Source of the DNA: Pseudonocardia sp. 73-21
Lineage (GTDB): Bacteria; Actinomycetota; Actinomycetes; Mycobacteriales; Pseudonocardiaceae
Reading direction: 5' to 3'
DNA length: 64,000 bases
Assembly (NCBI RefSeq): GCF_001899645.1
Contig: NZ_MKVV01000050.1
Span: 1-64,000 of the forward strand
This document shows positions 8,570 through 18,121 of the stretch, in pieces (positions within the stretch are counted from its first letter, which is position 1; the number at the start of each line of letters is the position of its first letter). The notes beneath the pieces are model-generated. The model had not been told where the DNA came from, ran no database searches, and was given only the letters and a program-made list of their open reading frames with translations. Made by a program: the position numbers and the translations under genes.

Positions 8570-9340
8570 ATGACCGGTGCAGACGGACAGTCCGCGGAGA
8601 ACGGCGCACGCCGGGTCGCTTTCGTGACCGGGGGGGCAGGGGGGATCGGCACCGCCATCTGCCGCCAGCTCGCGGCGGCCGGGCACGCCGTCGCCGTCGC
8701 CGACCTGTCGCGCGAGGCGGCCGAGAAGGTCGCCGCCGACATCGACGGGATCGGTGTCCCCCTCGACGTCACCGACCCCGACTCGGTCGCGGCGGCCGTC
8801 GCGGAGACCACCGAGAAGCTGGGCGCCCCCACCATCGTGGTCAACGTGGCGGGCTGGGACGAGCTCAAGCCGTTCCTGGACACCGACGAGGACTTCACGC
8901 ACAAGGTGCTGGAGATCAACCTCAACGGGCCGATCCGGGTGCTGCGGGCGACGCTTCCGGCCATGGTCGAGGCGCACTACGGCCGGATCGTCAACATCTC
9001 CTCGGACGCGGGACGGGTCGGTTCCTCGCTGGAGTCGGTGTACTCCGGGGCCAAGAGCGGCGTGATCGGGTTCACCAAGACCATCGCCCGCGAGTTCGCG
9101 AAGCACGGCATCACCGCCAACACCGTCTGCCCCGGCCCGACCGACACCCCGCTGCTGCGCCAGATCACCTCCGGCGAACGGTCCGGGAGCATCATCGCGG
9201 CGATGACCAAGGCCGTCCCGATGCGTCGGGTGGGCACGCCCGACGACGTCGCGCCCGCCGTGGTGTTCCTGGCCTCGCAGGCGGCCGGCTACATCACCGG
9301 CCAGACGCTGTCGGCCAGCGGCGGGCTGACGATGAGCTGA
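8570..9340 (+). CDS. BadH-like 2-hydroxycyclohexanecarboxyl-CoA dehydrogenase (SDR)
   Basis: A 256-residue classical short-chain dehydrogenase. It has TGGAGGIG for the nucleotide, NVAGWDELKPF after strand 4, the Ser of ISSDAGRVGSS and YSGAK for the Ser-Tyr-Lys triad, then GITANTVCPGPTDTPLL and a C-terminal GQTLSASGGLTMS. The WD.KPF, SDA.RVGSS, VCPGPTDT and SGGLTM segments match the recalled Rhodopseudomonas BadH, which oxidises 2-hydroxycyclohexane-1-carboxyl-CoA to the 2-keto ester. It faces the BadI-like gene across a shared promoter, so the two would act in sequence. Substrate may be a substituted or fused ring rather than plain cyclohexanecarboxylate. Confidence 0.87.
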   Translation: MTGADGQSAENGARRVAFVTGGAGGIGTAICRQLAAAGHAVAVADLSREAAEKVAADIDGIGVPLDVTDPDSVAAAVAETTEKLGAPTIVVNVAGWDELKPFLDTDEDFTHKVLEINLNGPIRVLRATLPAMVEAHYGRIVNISSDAGRVGSSLESVYSGAKSGVIGFTKTIAREFAKHGITANTVCPGPTDTPLLRQITSGERSGSIIAAMTKAVPMRRVGTPDDVAPAVVFLASQAAGYITGQTLSASGGLTMS

Positions 9341-9357
9341 ACCGGCGGGTCGCCCTC

Positions 9358-10236
9358 CTACAGCTGGACGGCGATGTTGTCGATGAGATGGGTCGAGCCC
9401 AGGCGCGCTGCGACGAGCAGCCGCGCCGGGCCGGGCCCCGGATCGGCGCCGAGCGCCGCGTCGCGGAGCTCGAGGTAGTCCACCTCCAGCGCGGGGTCGC
9501 CCGCCAGCACCGCGCGCGCGGCGCCGAGCACGGCGCCCGGGCCACCGGCCGCCGCAGCGGCACCGGCCGACAATGCCCGGTACAACGTCGTGGCGCGTGC
9601 CCGGTCGGGCGCGGAGAGGTACACGTTCCGGCTGGACAGCGCCAGCCCGTCCGGCTCGCGGACGGTCGGGACGGCCGCCACCGTCAGCGGGAAGTCGAGG
9701 TCGCGCGCCATCCGCGTGATCAGGGCCAGCTGCTGGTAGTCCTTCTCGCCGAAGTAGGCCACGTCCGGGGCGACGATGTGGAACAGCTTCGCGACCACCG
9801 TGAGCACGCCGGCGAAGTGGCCCGGCCGGACCGCCCCCTCCAGCTCCGAGCCCAGCGCCCCCGGGACGACGGTGGTATCGGCGCCCTCGGGGTACATGTC
9901 CCTCACCCCGGGGAGGAACACCAGCTCGACGCCCTCCTCCCGGCACGCCGCGAGATCGGCCTCCAGCGGCCGGGGGTAGCGGTCGAGATCCTCGCCGGCC
10001 CCGAACTGCAGCGGGTTGACGAAGATCGACACGACCGTCGCGGCCGACGGGTCGGCATCGCGGGCATGCCGGACCAGCGCCCGGTGGCCTGCGTGCAGCG
10101 CGCCCATGGTCGGCACGAACGCGACGGCCCGGCCGTCGGCCCGCAGCGCCCGCACGGCCGCGGAGACGGCGTCGGGGGTGCGGTGCACCTGCAGGGTGCC
10201 GGCTGTGCCGCGCTCGGAGGGGTGGAGACCCGTCAC
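9358..10236 (-). CDS. panC: pantothenate synthetase
   Basis: A 292-residue PanC that joins pantoate and beta-alanine with ATP to make pantothenate, the precursor of CoA. The ATP-binding HIGH-type motif is [10 protein letters not shown] (42-51), followed by [37 protein letters not shown] and [10 protein letters not shown], all hallmarks of the family. The GTG at 10236 has GGAGG five bases upstream. Neither panB nor panD is adjacent. A lone panC inside an island whose reactions nearly all use CoA esters may raise CoA supply when the pathway runs, though it could be an ordinary housekeeping copy. It converges on the badH-like gene with only 17 bases between. Confidence 0.95.
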   Translation of the reverse strand: MTGLHPSERGTAGTLQVHRTPDAVSAAVRALRADGRAVAFVPTMGALHAGHRALVRHARDADPSAATVVSIFVNPLQFGAGEDLDRYPRPLEADLAACREEGVELVFLPGVRDMYPEGADTTVVPGALGSELEGAVRPGHFAGVLTVVAKLFHIVAPDVAYFGEKDYQQLALITRMARDLDFPLTVAAVPTVREPDGLALSSRNVYLSAPDRARATTLYRALSAGAAAAAGGPGAVLGAARAVLAGDPALEVDYLELRDAALGADPGPGPARLLVAARLGSTHLIDNIAVQL

Positions 10237-10325
10237 CGATCCTCCTCGTCGAGGTCCGCCGAGCTCGCGTCGTCCCGAGCCCGGCCGGACCGTAGTGCGA
10301 GTGGCGGGTGGCCACAATCGCCCGA

Positions 10326-11942
10326 TCAGACCAGCGCACGTCGCTCGAACCCGGCGTAGCCGCGGGTGGCCACATCCTCGCACCGCTGCCGGTAGAGCCC
10401 GAAGCTGCCGAAGAAGAACAGCGGGCTGCGCGCCTTGCCGGGGATGTTCGCCCCGTCGTACCAGGACCCCGACGGCCCCGTGACGATGCGGTCGGCCTGC
10501 TCCCGCACGTGCTCGGCCCAGTCCTGCTGCGCCTCGGGCCTGGCCTCCACGACGTCCAGGCCGTTGCGCAGCGTGTCCTCGATGCAGGAGGCGATCCACT
10601 CGACGTGGTGCTCGATGGACACCGGCAGGTTGCCGAAGGTCGCGCCCGGGCCGGTGACCATGAACATGTTGGGGAACCCGGCCACCGCCAGCCCGAGGTA
10701 GGTGCTGGGCCCGTCGGCCCACTCGCGCCGCAGCGCGACGCCGTCGCGTCCGGTGATGTCGATCCTCGTGAACGGTCCCGTCACGGCGTCGAACCCGGTG
10801 GCCAGCACGATTGCGTCGAGGTCGATGTCCTCGGTCGTGGTCCGGATGCCCTGCGGCGTGACCTCCTTGATCGGCGACTCCCGCAGGTCGACGAGCGTCA
10901 CGTCGTCGTGGTTGTAGGTCTCGAAGTAGTGGGTGTCGATGATGGGCCGCCGGCCGCCGAACGGGTGGTCGAACGGCATCAGTTTCGCGGCGGTGTCCGG
11001 GTCGGTGACGGTCTCGCGGATCTTGTCCCGGACGAAGTCCGCGGCGAGGTCGTTGGCCCGGATGTCGGTGAGCAGGTCGCGGTAGGAGCCGAACACGAAC
11101 CGGAACCCGCCCTGCTCCCACAGCTCCTCGAACGTCCGCCGGACCTCCTCGGGGGTGGCGGCCAGCGCCGAGCGGCCGTTGTGCTGCCATGGGAAGCCGC
11201 TGAGCGACCACTTGGCCTTCGCCCAGATCGCGTCGTAGTCGGCCCTGATCCCGGCCAGCACCGCACGGTCGACGGTGTGGTGGCGCGCGGGCACGGCGAA
11301 CTGCGGGGTGCGCTGGAAGACGTGCAGGTGTGCGGCCTGCTCGGCGATCACCGGGATGGCCTGCACGCCGGTGGACCCGGTGCCGATCACCCCCACCCGC
11401 CTGCCCGCGAAGTCCACGGGCTCGTGCGGCCAGCGTCCGGTGTGGTGGCACTCGCCGGTGAACGTGTCGAGGCCCGGGATGTCGGGTGTGTAGGGGGCGG
11501 CGGCGAGCAGGCCCACCCCCGTGACGAGGAACCGGGAGGTGACGACGTCACCGGCGCTCGTCTCCACCCGCCAGGTGCCGTCGGAGTCCTGGTACCGCGC
11601 AGCCTCGACGCGGGTGCCGAGCCGGATGTCGCGCAGCAGCTCGAACCGCTCCGCGACGTGCCGGAGGTAGGCGAGGATCTCTGGCTGGCGCGGGTACTTT
11701 CCGCTCCACTCCCACTCCTGCAGCAGCTCCTCGGAGAACGAGTAGCAGTACACGTAGCTCTCGGAGTCGCAGCGCGCCCCCGGGTACCGGTTGAGGTACC
11801 AGGTGCCGCCGACCCCGTCGGCGGCCTCGATCACGACGGCCCGCAGGCCGAGCACGTCCCGGACCCGGTGGAGCATGTAGAGGCCGGCGAAACCGGCTCC
11901 CACGATCACGACGTCGACGTCGGTGCGGCTCGATCCGGGCAC
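10326..11942 (-). CDS. Baeyer-Villiger monooxygenase, cyclohexanone monooxygenase type
   Basis: A 538-residue flavoprotein monooxygenase with two Rossmann motifs, GAGFAG (15-20) for FAD and GTGSTG (187-192) for NADPH. Between them lies the Baeyer-Villiger fingerprint [12 protein letters not shown] (161-172), which matches FxGxxxHxxxWP exactly. Length and [17 protein letters not shown] place it with the cyclohexanone and related cycloketone monooxygenases. It would insert oxygen next to a ketone to give a lactone or ester. It is the last gene of the 18094-10326 operon, three bases after the TetR gene, with a GTG start at 11942 preceded by AGGTGA. Two other BVMOs in the window differ from it in sequence, and so probably in substrate. 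Confidence 0.93.
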   Translation of the reverse strand: MPGSSRTDVDVVIVGAGFAGLYMLHRVRDVLGLRAVVIEAADGVGGTWYLNRYPGARCDSESYVYCYSFSEELLQEWEWSGKYPRQPEILAYLRHVAERFELLRDIRLGTRVEAARYQDSDGTWRVETSAGDVVTSRFLVTGVGLLAAAPYTPDIPGLDTFTGECHHTGRWPHEPVDFAGRRVGVIGTGSTGVQAIPVIAEQAAHLHVFQRTPQFAVPARHHTVDRAVLAGIRADYDAIWAKAKWSLSGFPWQHNGRSALAATPEEVRRTFEELWEQGGFRFVFGSYRDLLTDIRANDLAADFVRDKIRETVTDPDTAAKLMPFDHPFGGRRPIIDTHYFETYNHDDVTLVDLRESPIKEVTPQGIRTTTEDIDLDAIVLATGFDAVTGPFTRIDITGRDGVALRREWADGPSTYLGLAVAGFPNMFMVTGPGATFGNLPVSIEHHVEWIASCIEDTLRNGLDVVEARPEAQQDWAEHVREQADRIVTGPSGSWYDGANIPGKARSPLFFFGSFGLYRQRCEDVATRGYAGFERRALV

Positions 11943-11945
11943 GGC

Positions 11946-12617
11946 TCACCTCTGCGGTTGATGGGGCTGGTTCAGCCCGTCGAGGACGACGTCGGCGTAC
12001 ATGCGTCCGATGTCGCGGGCGGCCATCGGGCCGGGGCGGTACCACTGGTAGGCCCAGGCCGACATGCCGATGATGCCGAAGGCCAGCACCCGGGCCGAGG
12101 CCACCGGGCGGAACGACCCGTCGGCGATGCCGGCCTCCAGGATCGTGACCACCTGCTGCTCGTACTCGTCGCGCTTCTTCTTGACCTCGATGAACCGGTC
12201 CTCGGACAGGAAGCGGCGCTGCTCGAAGAAGATGGTCTGGTAGCGCTGGAACCGCTCGGCGCCGACGAGGTTCTCCTCGATCAGCTGGGCGAGGGTCTCG
12301 CGCGGCGCGCGGCCGGCCGAGGCGGCTGATCGCAGCATCTCGAGCTGGGTGTCGATGAAGGCGTCGTGTATCAGCAGCAGGAGGTCCTCCTTCGCCGCGA
12401 AGTGGTGGTAGAAGGAACCCTTGCTCACCCGGGCCCGCGCCACGATCTCCTGCACCCCCGTCGCCTCGTAGCCCTTCTCGTAGAAGCAGTCGACGGCGGC
12501 GGCGACGATGGCGTCAAACGCCCCGCCCCGCGAGGACGCCGGGCGGGTGCCGGGAGCGGATGCGGTGGCCATGGGCGGGATGGTAGCCAGCGCCGGCGCC
12601 GGGGGCTGTGGGCTCAT
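11946..12617 (-). CDS. TetR-family transcriptional regulator
   Basis: A 223-residue TetR-type regulator. The helix-turn-helix spans about residues 36-60 of this reading, with ATGVQEIVARARVSKGSFYHHF. The ligand domain is helical, with a DEYEQQVVTILEAG segment. The start at 12617 is preferred because its ATG overlaps the SDR stop (ATGA), like most junctions here; an internal ATG at 12572 would remove 15 residues. It sits inside the operon whose promoter carries the palindrome at 18122-18165, so it is the natural candidate to bind there and repress its own operon. The effector could be a ketone or CoA ester, which the sequence does not show. Confidence 0.88.
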   Translation of the reverse strand: MSPQPPAPALATIPPMATASAPGTRPASSRGGAFDAIVAAAVDCFYEKGYEATGVQEIVARARVSKGSFYHHFAAKEDLLLLIHDAFIDTQLEMLRSAASAGRAPRETLAQLIEENLVGAERFQRYQTIFFEQRRFLSEDRFIEVKKKRDEYEQQVVTILEAGIADGSFRPVASARVLAFGIIGMSAWAYQWYRPGPMAARDIGRMYADVVLDGLNQPHQPQR

Positions 12618-13498
12618 CCCGGGGCCGGGTCGGTGACCCGCCGGCGGATCTGCGACCGGAGGCCGGTCTGGCCGCGGTTGACCCCGACCAGGCCGGCGTC
12701 GCCGGGCCGGGTCTGCAGCCGGTTGCCCAGGTCCGGGCCGATGGCGGTCAGGCCCCCGTCGACGGAGATCGCCTGCCCGGTCACGAACTCCGAGTCCGCG
12801 CTCGCCAGGAACAGCGCGGTGCCCGCGATGTGCTCGGGGCGGCCGTGGTCGGGCCACGGCTGGACGCTGGGCAGCAGCTTGCGCATCTGCTCCTCCCGGC
12901 CCTGGTGCAGCAGTGGGGTGAGGATCACGCCCGGGCAGATCGCGTTGACCCGGATGCGGTGCGCCGCCAGCTCGACCGCGATCGACCGGCTCAGGTTGAT
13001 CACCGCGGCCTTGGCTGACGAGTAGGCCTGGGGTCCGGCCCCGCCCGAGAGGCCGGCGACCGAGGCGGTGTTGATGATCGATCCACCGTCACCCTGGTCG
13101 ATCATGACGCGGGCCGCGTGCTTGGTGCCCAGGAACACCCCGCGGACCAGCACCGCGAAGGTGTAGTCCCAGTCGTCGACCTCGATGTCGGTGACCGGAC
13201 CGAACGCTCCGCCGATGCCGGCGTTGTTGAACATGACGTCGAGCCGGCCGAACTCGGCCACCGCGGTGCCGACCGCCGCGGCGACGTCGTCCTCGTCGGC
13301 GACGTCGGCCGCCACGAAGCGGACCGCGTCCGCGACCCCGGCGTCGCCGGCCGCGGACAACATGGCCTTGCCGCTCTCGGCGTTGAGGTCCACCGCCACC
13401 ACCCGCGCCCCCTCGGCGCAGAAGCGCAACACGGTGGCCAGCCCGAGACCGCTGGCCCCGCCGGTCACGACGGCCACCTTGCCGGCCAGCCGGCTCAC
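12614..13498 (-). CDS. short-chain dehydrogenase/reductase with C-terminal extension
   Basis: A 294-residue SDR with TGGASGLG for NAD(P) binding, the NNAGIGG segment, Ser in NTASVAGLSG, YSSAK for the catalytic Tyr and Lys, and VDGGLTAIGP at the usual end of the fold. About 39 further residues, rich in Arg and Pro, extend beyond the normal terminus and match nothing I recognise. The GTG at 13498 overlaps the stop of the upstream ligase (GTGA). Likely role: oxidation of a ring or side-chain hydroxyl to the ketone used by the adjacent monooxygenases. It lacks the SD.GRVG signature shared by the three BadH-like SDRs, so it belongs to another subgroup. Confidence 0.87.
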   Translation of the reverse strand: MSRLAGKVAVVTGGASGLGLATVLRFCAEGARVVAVDLNAESGKAMLSAAGDAGVADAVRFVAADVADEDDVAAAVGTAVAEFGRLDVMFNNAGIGGAFGPVTDIEVDDWDYTFAVLVRGVFLGTKHAARVMIDQGDGGSIINTASVAGLSGGAGPQAYSSAKAAVINLSRSIAVELAAHRIRVNAICPGVILTPLLHQGREEQMRKLLPSVQPWPDHGRPEHIAGTALFLASADSEFVTGQAISVDGGLTAIGPDLGNRLQTRPGDAGLVGVNRGQTGLRSQIRRRVTDPAPG

Positions 13499-15144
13499 GA
13501 GGTCGTCACCGACGACGCCGGAGCGACCACGCCGGGCGCGCCGGCGTAAAGCTGCGCGTACTCGACGCGCAGGTGGAACTTCTGGATCTTCCCAGACGAC
13601 GAGCGGGGCAGCTCGTCGAGCAGCACCACCGCCTTGGGGACCTTGAACCCGGCGAGCCGCTCGCGGCAGTGGGCCTGGAGCTCCTCGACCGACACCGTGG
13701 CGCGCGGGCTGCGCCGGACGAACGCCGTGACGGCCTCGGTCCAGCGCTCGTGCGGCAGCCCGACGACGGCGCACTCGGCCACCGCGGGGTGCCCGGCGAT
13801 CGCCAGCTCGACTTCCAGCGAGGCGACGTTCTCCCCGCCGGTCTTGATGATGTCCTTGCGGCGGTCGACGAACCAGACCACGTTCTCCTCGTCGACCCAG
13901 CCGAGGTCGCCGGTGTGGAACCAGCCGTGGCGGAACGCCTCCGCGGTCGCCTCGGGGTTCTTGAAGTACCCCGTCATCGCCTGGGGCCCGCGGTAGACCA
14001 GCTCGCCCAGCTCGCCCGCCGGCAGCAGGTTGCCCTCCTCGTCCATCGCCGCGATCCCCATCGTCACGGCCGGTGCGCCCCACGACGTGGTCTTGGTGTG
14101 GGCGTGCTCCGGGCGCTGGATCTCGTTGACCGGGGTGAACTCGGTCTGGCCGGAGATCAGCCGGCACTGCGCGTTCGGGAACCGGGAGGCGAGGACCGTG
14201 ACGCGCTCCGGCGACAGGCTGGCCGCGCCGATCACGCACAGCCGCACCGTGGACAGGTCGCGGTCGCCGATGCCGGGCTGGTCGAGCAGGCCCACCCACA
14301 TCGGGCCGGTCATCAGGGTCGTGGTGATGCGGTGGGCCACGACGGCGTCGAGCGCGGCGTCCGGGTCGTAGGTGCGCGAGATGACGGTGCAGGCGCCCGC
14401 GAAGAGGTGGGGCAACCACATCGCGTTGAGCTGGCCGGTGTGGAACAGCGGCATCACCGACAGCGTCACGTCGGTGTGCTCCAGGTGCATCGCCAGCGCC
14501 GTGGAGAGCCCGCTGATCAGCACTGCGAGGTGGCTCGTGGCCACGCCCTTGGGGCGGTCGGTGGTGCCGGAGGTGTAGAGCAGCTGCAGGGTGTCAGCGT
14601 TCTCGACCAGCACCTCCACCTCGTCGGTCGAGCCGGTCATCAGGTCCGCGAACGGGGCCACCCGCCCGGTGGCTCCGCCGACGGGTCGGGTGTCGTGCGG
14701 CGGCCCGTCGTCCACGACGTACAGCGCGCGCAGCCCGGGCAGCGCGTCCAGCAGCGCCCGGGTGTGGTCGGCGAACGCCTCCTCGGCCACGAGTACGGCG
14801 GCCTCGGCCTCGTCGAGCATGAAGCGCATCTCGTCGGTGGTCAGCGCGACGTTGAGCGGCAGGTAGACCAGCCCGGCCTTGGCCGCGGCGAGGTAGGTGA
14901 CCGGGATGACCCAGTGGTTGCGCGACACCACCCCGACCACATCGCCGCGCCGCAGCCCCGAGGCCAGCAGCGAGCGCGCCACCTGGTTCACCGCGTCGTT
15001 GAGCGCGCGGAAGCCGAAGCGGACGTCGCCGTCGACCAGCGCCGGCCGGTCCGGGAACCGGGCCGTCGTGCGGGTGAGCATGTCGCCCACGCACGCGCGC
15101 TGGATGAGGTTGGTGGCGAGCTCGGCGTCGTAGGTGGTGCTCAC
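13495..15144 (-). CDS. acyl-CoA ligase (AMP-forming)
   Basis: A 549-residue ANL-superfamily enzyme that would activate a carboxylic acid to its CoA thioester through an acyl-adenylate. The phosphate-binding loop reads YTSGTTDRPKG, with Asp-Arg in place of the usual Gly-Arg. GWFHTGDLGW, DRRKDIIKTGGENVAS and the terminal catalytic lysine in SSSGKIQKF are present. The GTG at 15144 overlaps the stop of the Rieske gene (GTGA). Translation is coupled with an oxygenase and an SDR, so the acid is probably a product of ring or side-chain oxidation. It differs clearly from the other five ligases of the window. Confidence 0.9.
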   Translation of the reverse strand: MSTTYDAELATNLIQRACVGDMLTRTTARFPDRPALVDGDVRFGFRALNDAVNQVARSLLASGLRRGDVVGVVSRNHWVIPVTYLAAAKAGLVYLPLNVALTTDEMRFMLDEAEAAVLVAEEAFADHTRALLDALPGLRALYVVDDGPPHDTRPVGGATGRVAPFADLMTGSTDEVEVLVENADTLQLLYTSGTTDRPKGVATSHLAVLISGLSTALAMHLEHTDVTLSVMPLFHTGQLNAMWLPHLFAGACTVISRTYDPDAALDAVVAHRITTTLMTGPMWVGLLDQPGIGDRDLSTVRLCVIGAASLSPERVTVLASRFPNAQCRLISGQTEFTPVNEIQRPEHAHTKTTSWGAPAVTMGIAAMDEEGNLLPAGELGELVYRGPQAMTGYFKNPEATAEAFRHGWFHTGDLGWVDEENVVWFVDRRKDIIKTGGENVASLEVELAIAGHPAVAECAVVGLPHERWTEAVTAFVRRSPRATVSVEELQAHCRERLAGFKVPKAVVLLDELPRSSSGKIQKFHLRVEYAQLYAGAPGVVAPASSVTTS

Positions 15145-16163
15145 AGCGCCACCTCCCGGGCCGGCTCCTGGGCCGCCTCGACCTCGGCGGGCACGTAGAA
15201 CTGGCGGGACCACTTGCGGAAGTTCTGATAGGTGGGCGACTCCTCGCGCACGATCGGCGCCCGCAGCGTGTAGCGCATGTTGGACCAGATCGGGAAGTCC
15301 ATCTCGGTCTGGCGGATCTGCTCCTCGAACACGCGCTGCTCCCGGTGGTCGGGTGGGGAACCGGGCACGGCGTCGGGACGGCGCTTCTGCCACATCGAGA
15401 AGAAGACATCGGAGGTCTCGGCGTCGATCGGGGTGGAGCAGACGAACTGGGCGGCCTCGACGTAGTCCATCATCCGGAAGCAGATCAGCCCGACTCCCCA
15501 CACCTCGATCTCCAGGCGGCCGGCGATGGTGCCACCGGGCGTCAGCTCGGCGCCCTCCCGGCCGTAGGGGTACTCGTGCAGGATGTAGGCGTACGTGCCC
15601 TCGGTCTCGAACTTCTCGATCGCCGTGGATCTCGGTGCCCGGTGCACGTAGTGAAAGTGCATGGGGTCGACGGTGTTCTCCGCGACGACCTGCGGCTGGA
15701 ACGTCACGTCCGCCCAGAGCTTGACCGCGTGCGGCTGGGCCGGCAGGTAGTCGGGGTGCTCGAACTCGGGCAGCGTCGGGGGCTCCCAGGACGGTGGCGC
15801 GCCGTCGGGGTGGTGCCACACCAGCACCACGCCGTTGGCGGTCCGGGTCGGGTAGCTGCGCAGGCAGGTCTTCACCGGGCGGGCGCTGTAGGGGATGTCG
15901 ACGTTGCGGCCCTCCCCGTCCCACGCCCAGCCGTGGAACGGGCACACGATGTCGTCGCCGCGGACGGTGCCGCCGGCGCCGAGGTCGGCACCGAGGTGCC
16001 CGCAGTAGGCCTCGACCGTGCGGTAGGCGCCGTCGGCGCCGCGGAACAGCACGAGGTCCTGGCCGAAGTAGCGCATCCGGCGGACGCTGCCGGGCTGCAG
16101 GTCGTCGGCCCACCCGACCTGGAACCAGCCTGCGGGGGGAGTGGGGTAGGGGAAGCCCTTCAT
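15141..16163 (-). CDS. Rieske non-heme iron oxygenase, KshA-like
   Basis: A 340-residue terminal oxygenase. The Rieske [2Fe-2S] site is formed by Cys54, His56, Cys74 and His77 (CGH and CPFHGW). The mononuclear iron site reads NTVDPMHFHYVH, giving Asp166, His169 and His174. Length and the layout around EAYCGHLGADL and WAWDGEGR resemble KshA, the 3-ketosteroid 9-alpha-hydroxylase oxygenase, which hydroxylates an alicyclic carbon. No ferredoxin reductase (KshB type) is encoded nearby, so electrons must come from elsewhere. The ATG at 16163 overlaps the stop of the HAPMO-type monooxygenase gene (ATGA). Steroid, terpenoid and other polycyclic substrates are all possible. Confidence 0.9.
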   Translation of the reverse strand: MKGFPYPTPPAGWFQVGWADDLQPGSVRRMRYFGQDLVLFRGADGAYRTVEAYCGHLGADLGAGGTVRGDDIVCPFHGWAWDGEGRNVDIPYSARPVKTCLRSYPTRTANGVVLVWHHPDGAPPSWEPPTLPEFEHPDYLPAQPHAVKLWADVTFQPQVVAENTVDPMHFHYVHRAPRSTAIEKFETEGTYAYILHEYPYGREGAELTPGGTIAGRLEIEVWGVGLICFRMMDYVEAAQFVCSTPIDAETSDVFFSMWQKRRPDAVPGSPPDHREQRVFEEQIRQTEMDFPIWSNMRYTLRAPIVREESPTYQNFRKWSRQFYVPAEVEAAQEPAREVAL

Positions 16164-18094
16164 CGGTTCTCCTCGGTGGAGCGAGCCGGTTCGACGTCGA
16201 AGTCGGCCAGGTCGGCGGTGCGGGTCATGTCCCAGTAGTCGATGACACGCCACGGCGTGTTCGTGACCACGCGCCCTGCGGAGTTGCGGTAGTAGGTGCT
16301 CATCCCGGGGTGCGACCACACCATCCGGTCGTGCGCCGCATCCACCCGCGCCACGTAGTCGTCGTGCACCTCGGCGCGGCACTCCAGCGCACCGAGCCCG
16401 CGCTCGCGCAGCTGCCGCAGGGCGTCGCCGATGTAGCGGGCCTGGCACTCGGCGATGAACATGTAGCTGCCGCCCGCCCCCGGGTTGACGTTGGGTCCGT
16501 ACATCAGGAACAGGTTCGGGAAGCGGGGCACCGTGATGCCCAGGTAGGCGGTGGCGTCGTCGTCGCCCCACTGCTCCCGCAGGTCCACCCCGCCGCGCCC
16601 GCGGACCTGCAGCGGCGCGACGAACCGGTTCACCTCGAACCCGGTGCACAGCACCACCAGGTCCGCCGGGTGCAGCGCGCCGGTGGCGTCGCGCACCGCA
16701 TCCGCGGTGAAGCCGGTGACCGGCTCGGTGACGAGGTCGACGTGCGGGCGGGTCAGCGCCCGGTACCAGCCGTTGTCCAACAGCATCCGCTTGCCGTAGG
16801 GCGGGTAGCCGGGGACGGCCTTGGCCTGCAGGTCCGGGCGGCCGGTGAGCTCCGAGCGGATGTAGCGGGTGAAGTATTCGCGGTGCCCGTCGTTGACGGC
16901 GTTGAGCGAGCGCTCGGGGTGCGGCCACTCCGGATCGATCTGCAACGAGGCGTGCACCCGGTCGTTCCAGGTCCAGGCCAGGCGCAGCCGGTACCAGGCG
17001 CGGTAGAACGGCACGCTGTCGAACAGCCACTGCGCGTCGGCGTCGATCGGGTCGAAGTATCCCTCGGCGGGGGCGGCCCATTGCGGTGAGCGCTGGAAGA
17101 CCGTCAGCGCGGCGGTGCGGTCGACGATCGCCGGGACGGTCTGCATCGCGCTGGCGCCGGTGCCGACCACGGCCACCCGCTGGCCGGTCACGTCGAGGTC
17201 GGCGGGCCAGGAGGTCGAGTGCACCACGGTTCCGCGGAAATCGTCGAGTCCGGGCAGGTCGGGAACGGTGGGCCGGCCGAACAGTCCGGCCGCGGTGACG
17301 AGAACGTCCGCGGTGAGCTCGCGCTGCGCGCCTGTGCGATCACGGACCCGCACCGTCCAGCGCTGGGCGGTCTCGTCGTAGCTCGCGTCGAGCGCCTCGG
17401 TGCCGAACAGGATGTCCTCGCGCAGGTCGTAGTGGTCGGCGAGGTCGGCCAGGTAGCCGGCCAGCTCGTCGCGCTTGCCGAAGTGCCCCGACCACGCCCG
17501 GGGGAAGAACGACAGCGAGTAGAGGTGGCTGGGGGTGTCCACGCCGCAGCCGGGGTAGGAGTTGGTCAGCCAGGTGCCGCCGACGTCGGTGTTGCGCTCG
17601 ACCAGCAGGTGCTGCACGCCGGCCTCGCGGAGCTGGACCGCCAGCGTCAACCCGGACACACCGGCCCCGACGATGAGCACCGACTGGCCGGTGCCCGGCG
17701 CCACCCGCGGCCGTGGCGGCCGGTCCGGGGCGCCGAGCTCGGCGGCGGCGAGCCGGCCGTACTCGGCGGGCACGTCCTCACCCATCGCCACTCCGAACAT
17801 CTCGGTCAGCAGCTCGGGGGAGGGATCGGGCAGGGCCGCTGGCACGCCCCCGTACCAGGCCGACACGGCGTCGGTCACGGCATCGAGGATCTCCTCGCGC
17901 CGCTCCTCGGGCAGCCCACCGGAGTCGTTGGCGCCGAGCCCGCGGTTGCGGCAAGGGGCGTACGGCGGACGCAGCCAGCACCGGTCGCCGGTGAGCTGGT
18001 GCAGCACCATCAGCAGGGTGGGGACGTTGCCGGCGCGTACGGCGGCCCGGAGTCGGGCCCGGTCCATGCGGGCCGGGGCGAGAACCTCTGTCAC
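16160..18094 (-). CDS. Baeyer-Villiger monooxygenase, 4-hydroxyacetophenone monooxygenase type
   Basis: A 644-residue BVMO with about 135 extra residues before the first Rossmann motif GAGVSG (143-148). The fingerprint FRGTVVHSTSWP lies at 286-297 and a second nucleotide motif GTGASA follows. The N-terminal extension and total length fit the HAPMO subgroup, which takes aryl and cyclic ketones. The GTG at 18094 is chosen because GGAG lies six bases upstream; ATG codons further up would run into the palindrome at 18122-18165. It is the first gene of the operon that continues through the Rieske oxygenase to the second BVMO, and it likely catalyses a lactone- or ester-forming step on a ketone. 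Confidence 0.91.
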   Translation of the reverse strand: MTEVLAPARMDRARLRAAVRAGNVPTLLMVLHQLTGDRCWLRPPYAPCRNRGLGANDSGGLPEERREEILDAVTDAVSAWYGGVPAALPDPSPELLTEMFGVAMGEDVPAEYGRLAAAELGAPDRPPRPRVAPGTGQSVLIVGAGVSGLTLAVQLREAGVQHLLVERNTDVGGTWLTNSYPGCGVDTPSHLYSLSFFPRAWSGHFGKRDELAGYLADLADHYDLREDILFGTEALDASYDETAQRWTVRVRDRTGAQRELTADVLVTAAGLFGRPTVPDLPGLDDFRGTVVHSTSWPADLDVTGQRVAVVGTGASAMQTVPAIVDRTAALTVFQRSPQWAAPAEGYFDPIDADAQWLFDSVPFYRAWYRLRLAWTWNDRVHASLQIDPEWPHPERSLNAVNDGHREYFTRYIRSELTGRPDLQAKAVPGYPPYGKRMLLDNGWYRALTRPHVDLVTEPVTGFTADAVRDATGALHPADLVVLCTGFEVNRFVAPLQVRGRGGVDLREQWGDDDATAYLGITVPRFPNLFLMYGPNVNPGAGGSYMFIAECQARYIGDALRQLRERGLGALECRAEVHDDYVARVDAAHDRMVWSHPGMSTYYRNSAGRVVTNTPWRVIDYWDMTRTADLADFDVEPARSTEENR

Positions 18095-18121
18095 GACGGC
18101 TCCGATGGTCGCTGGGATGCG

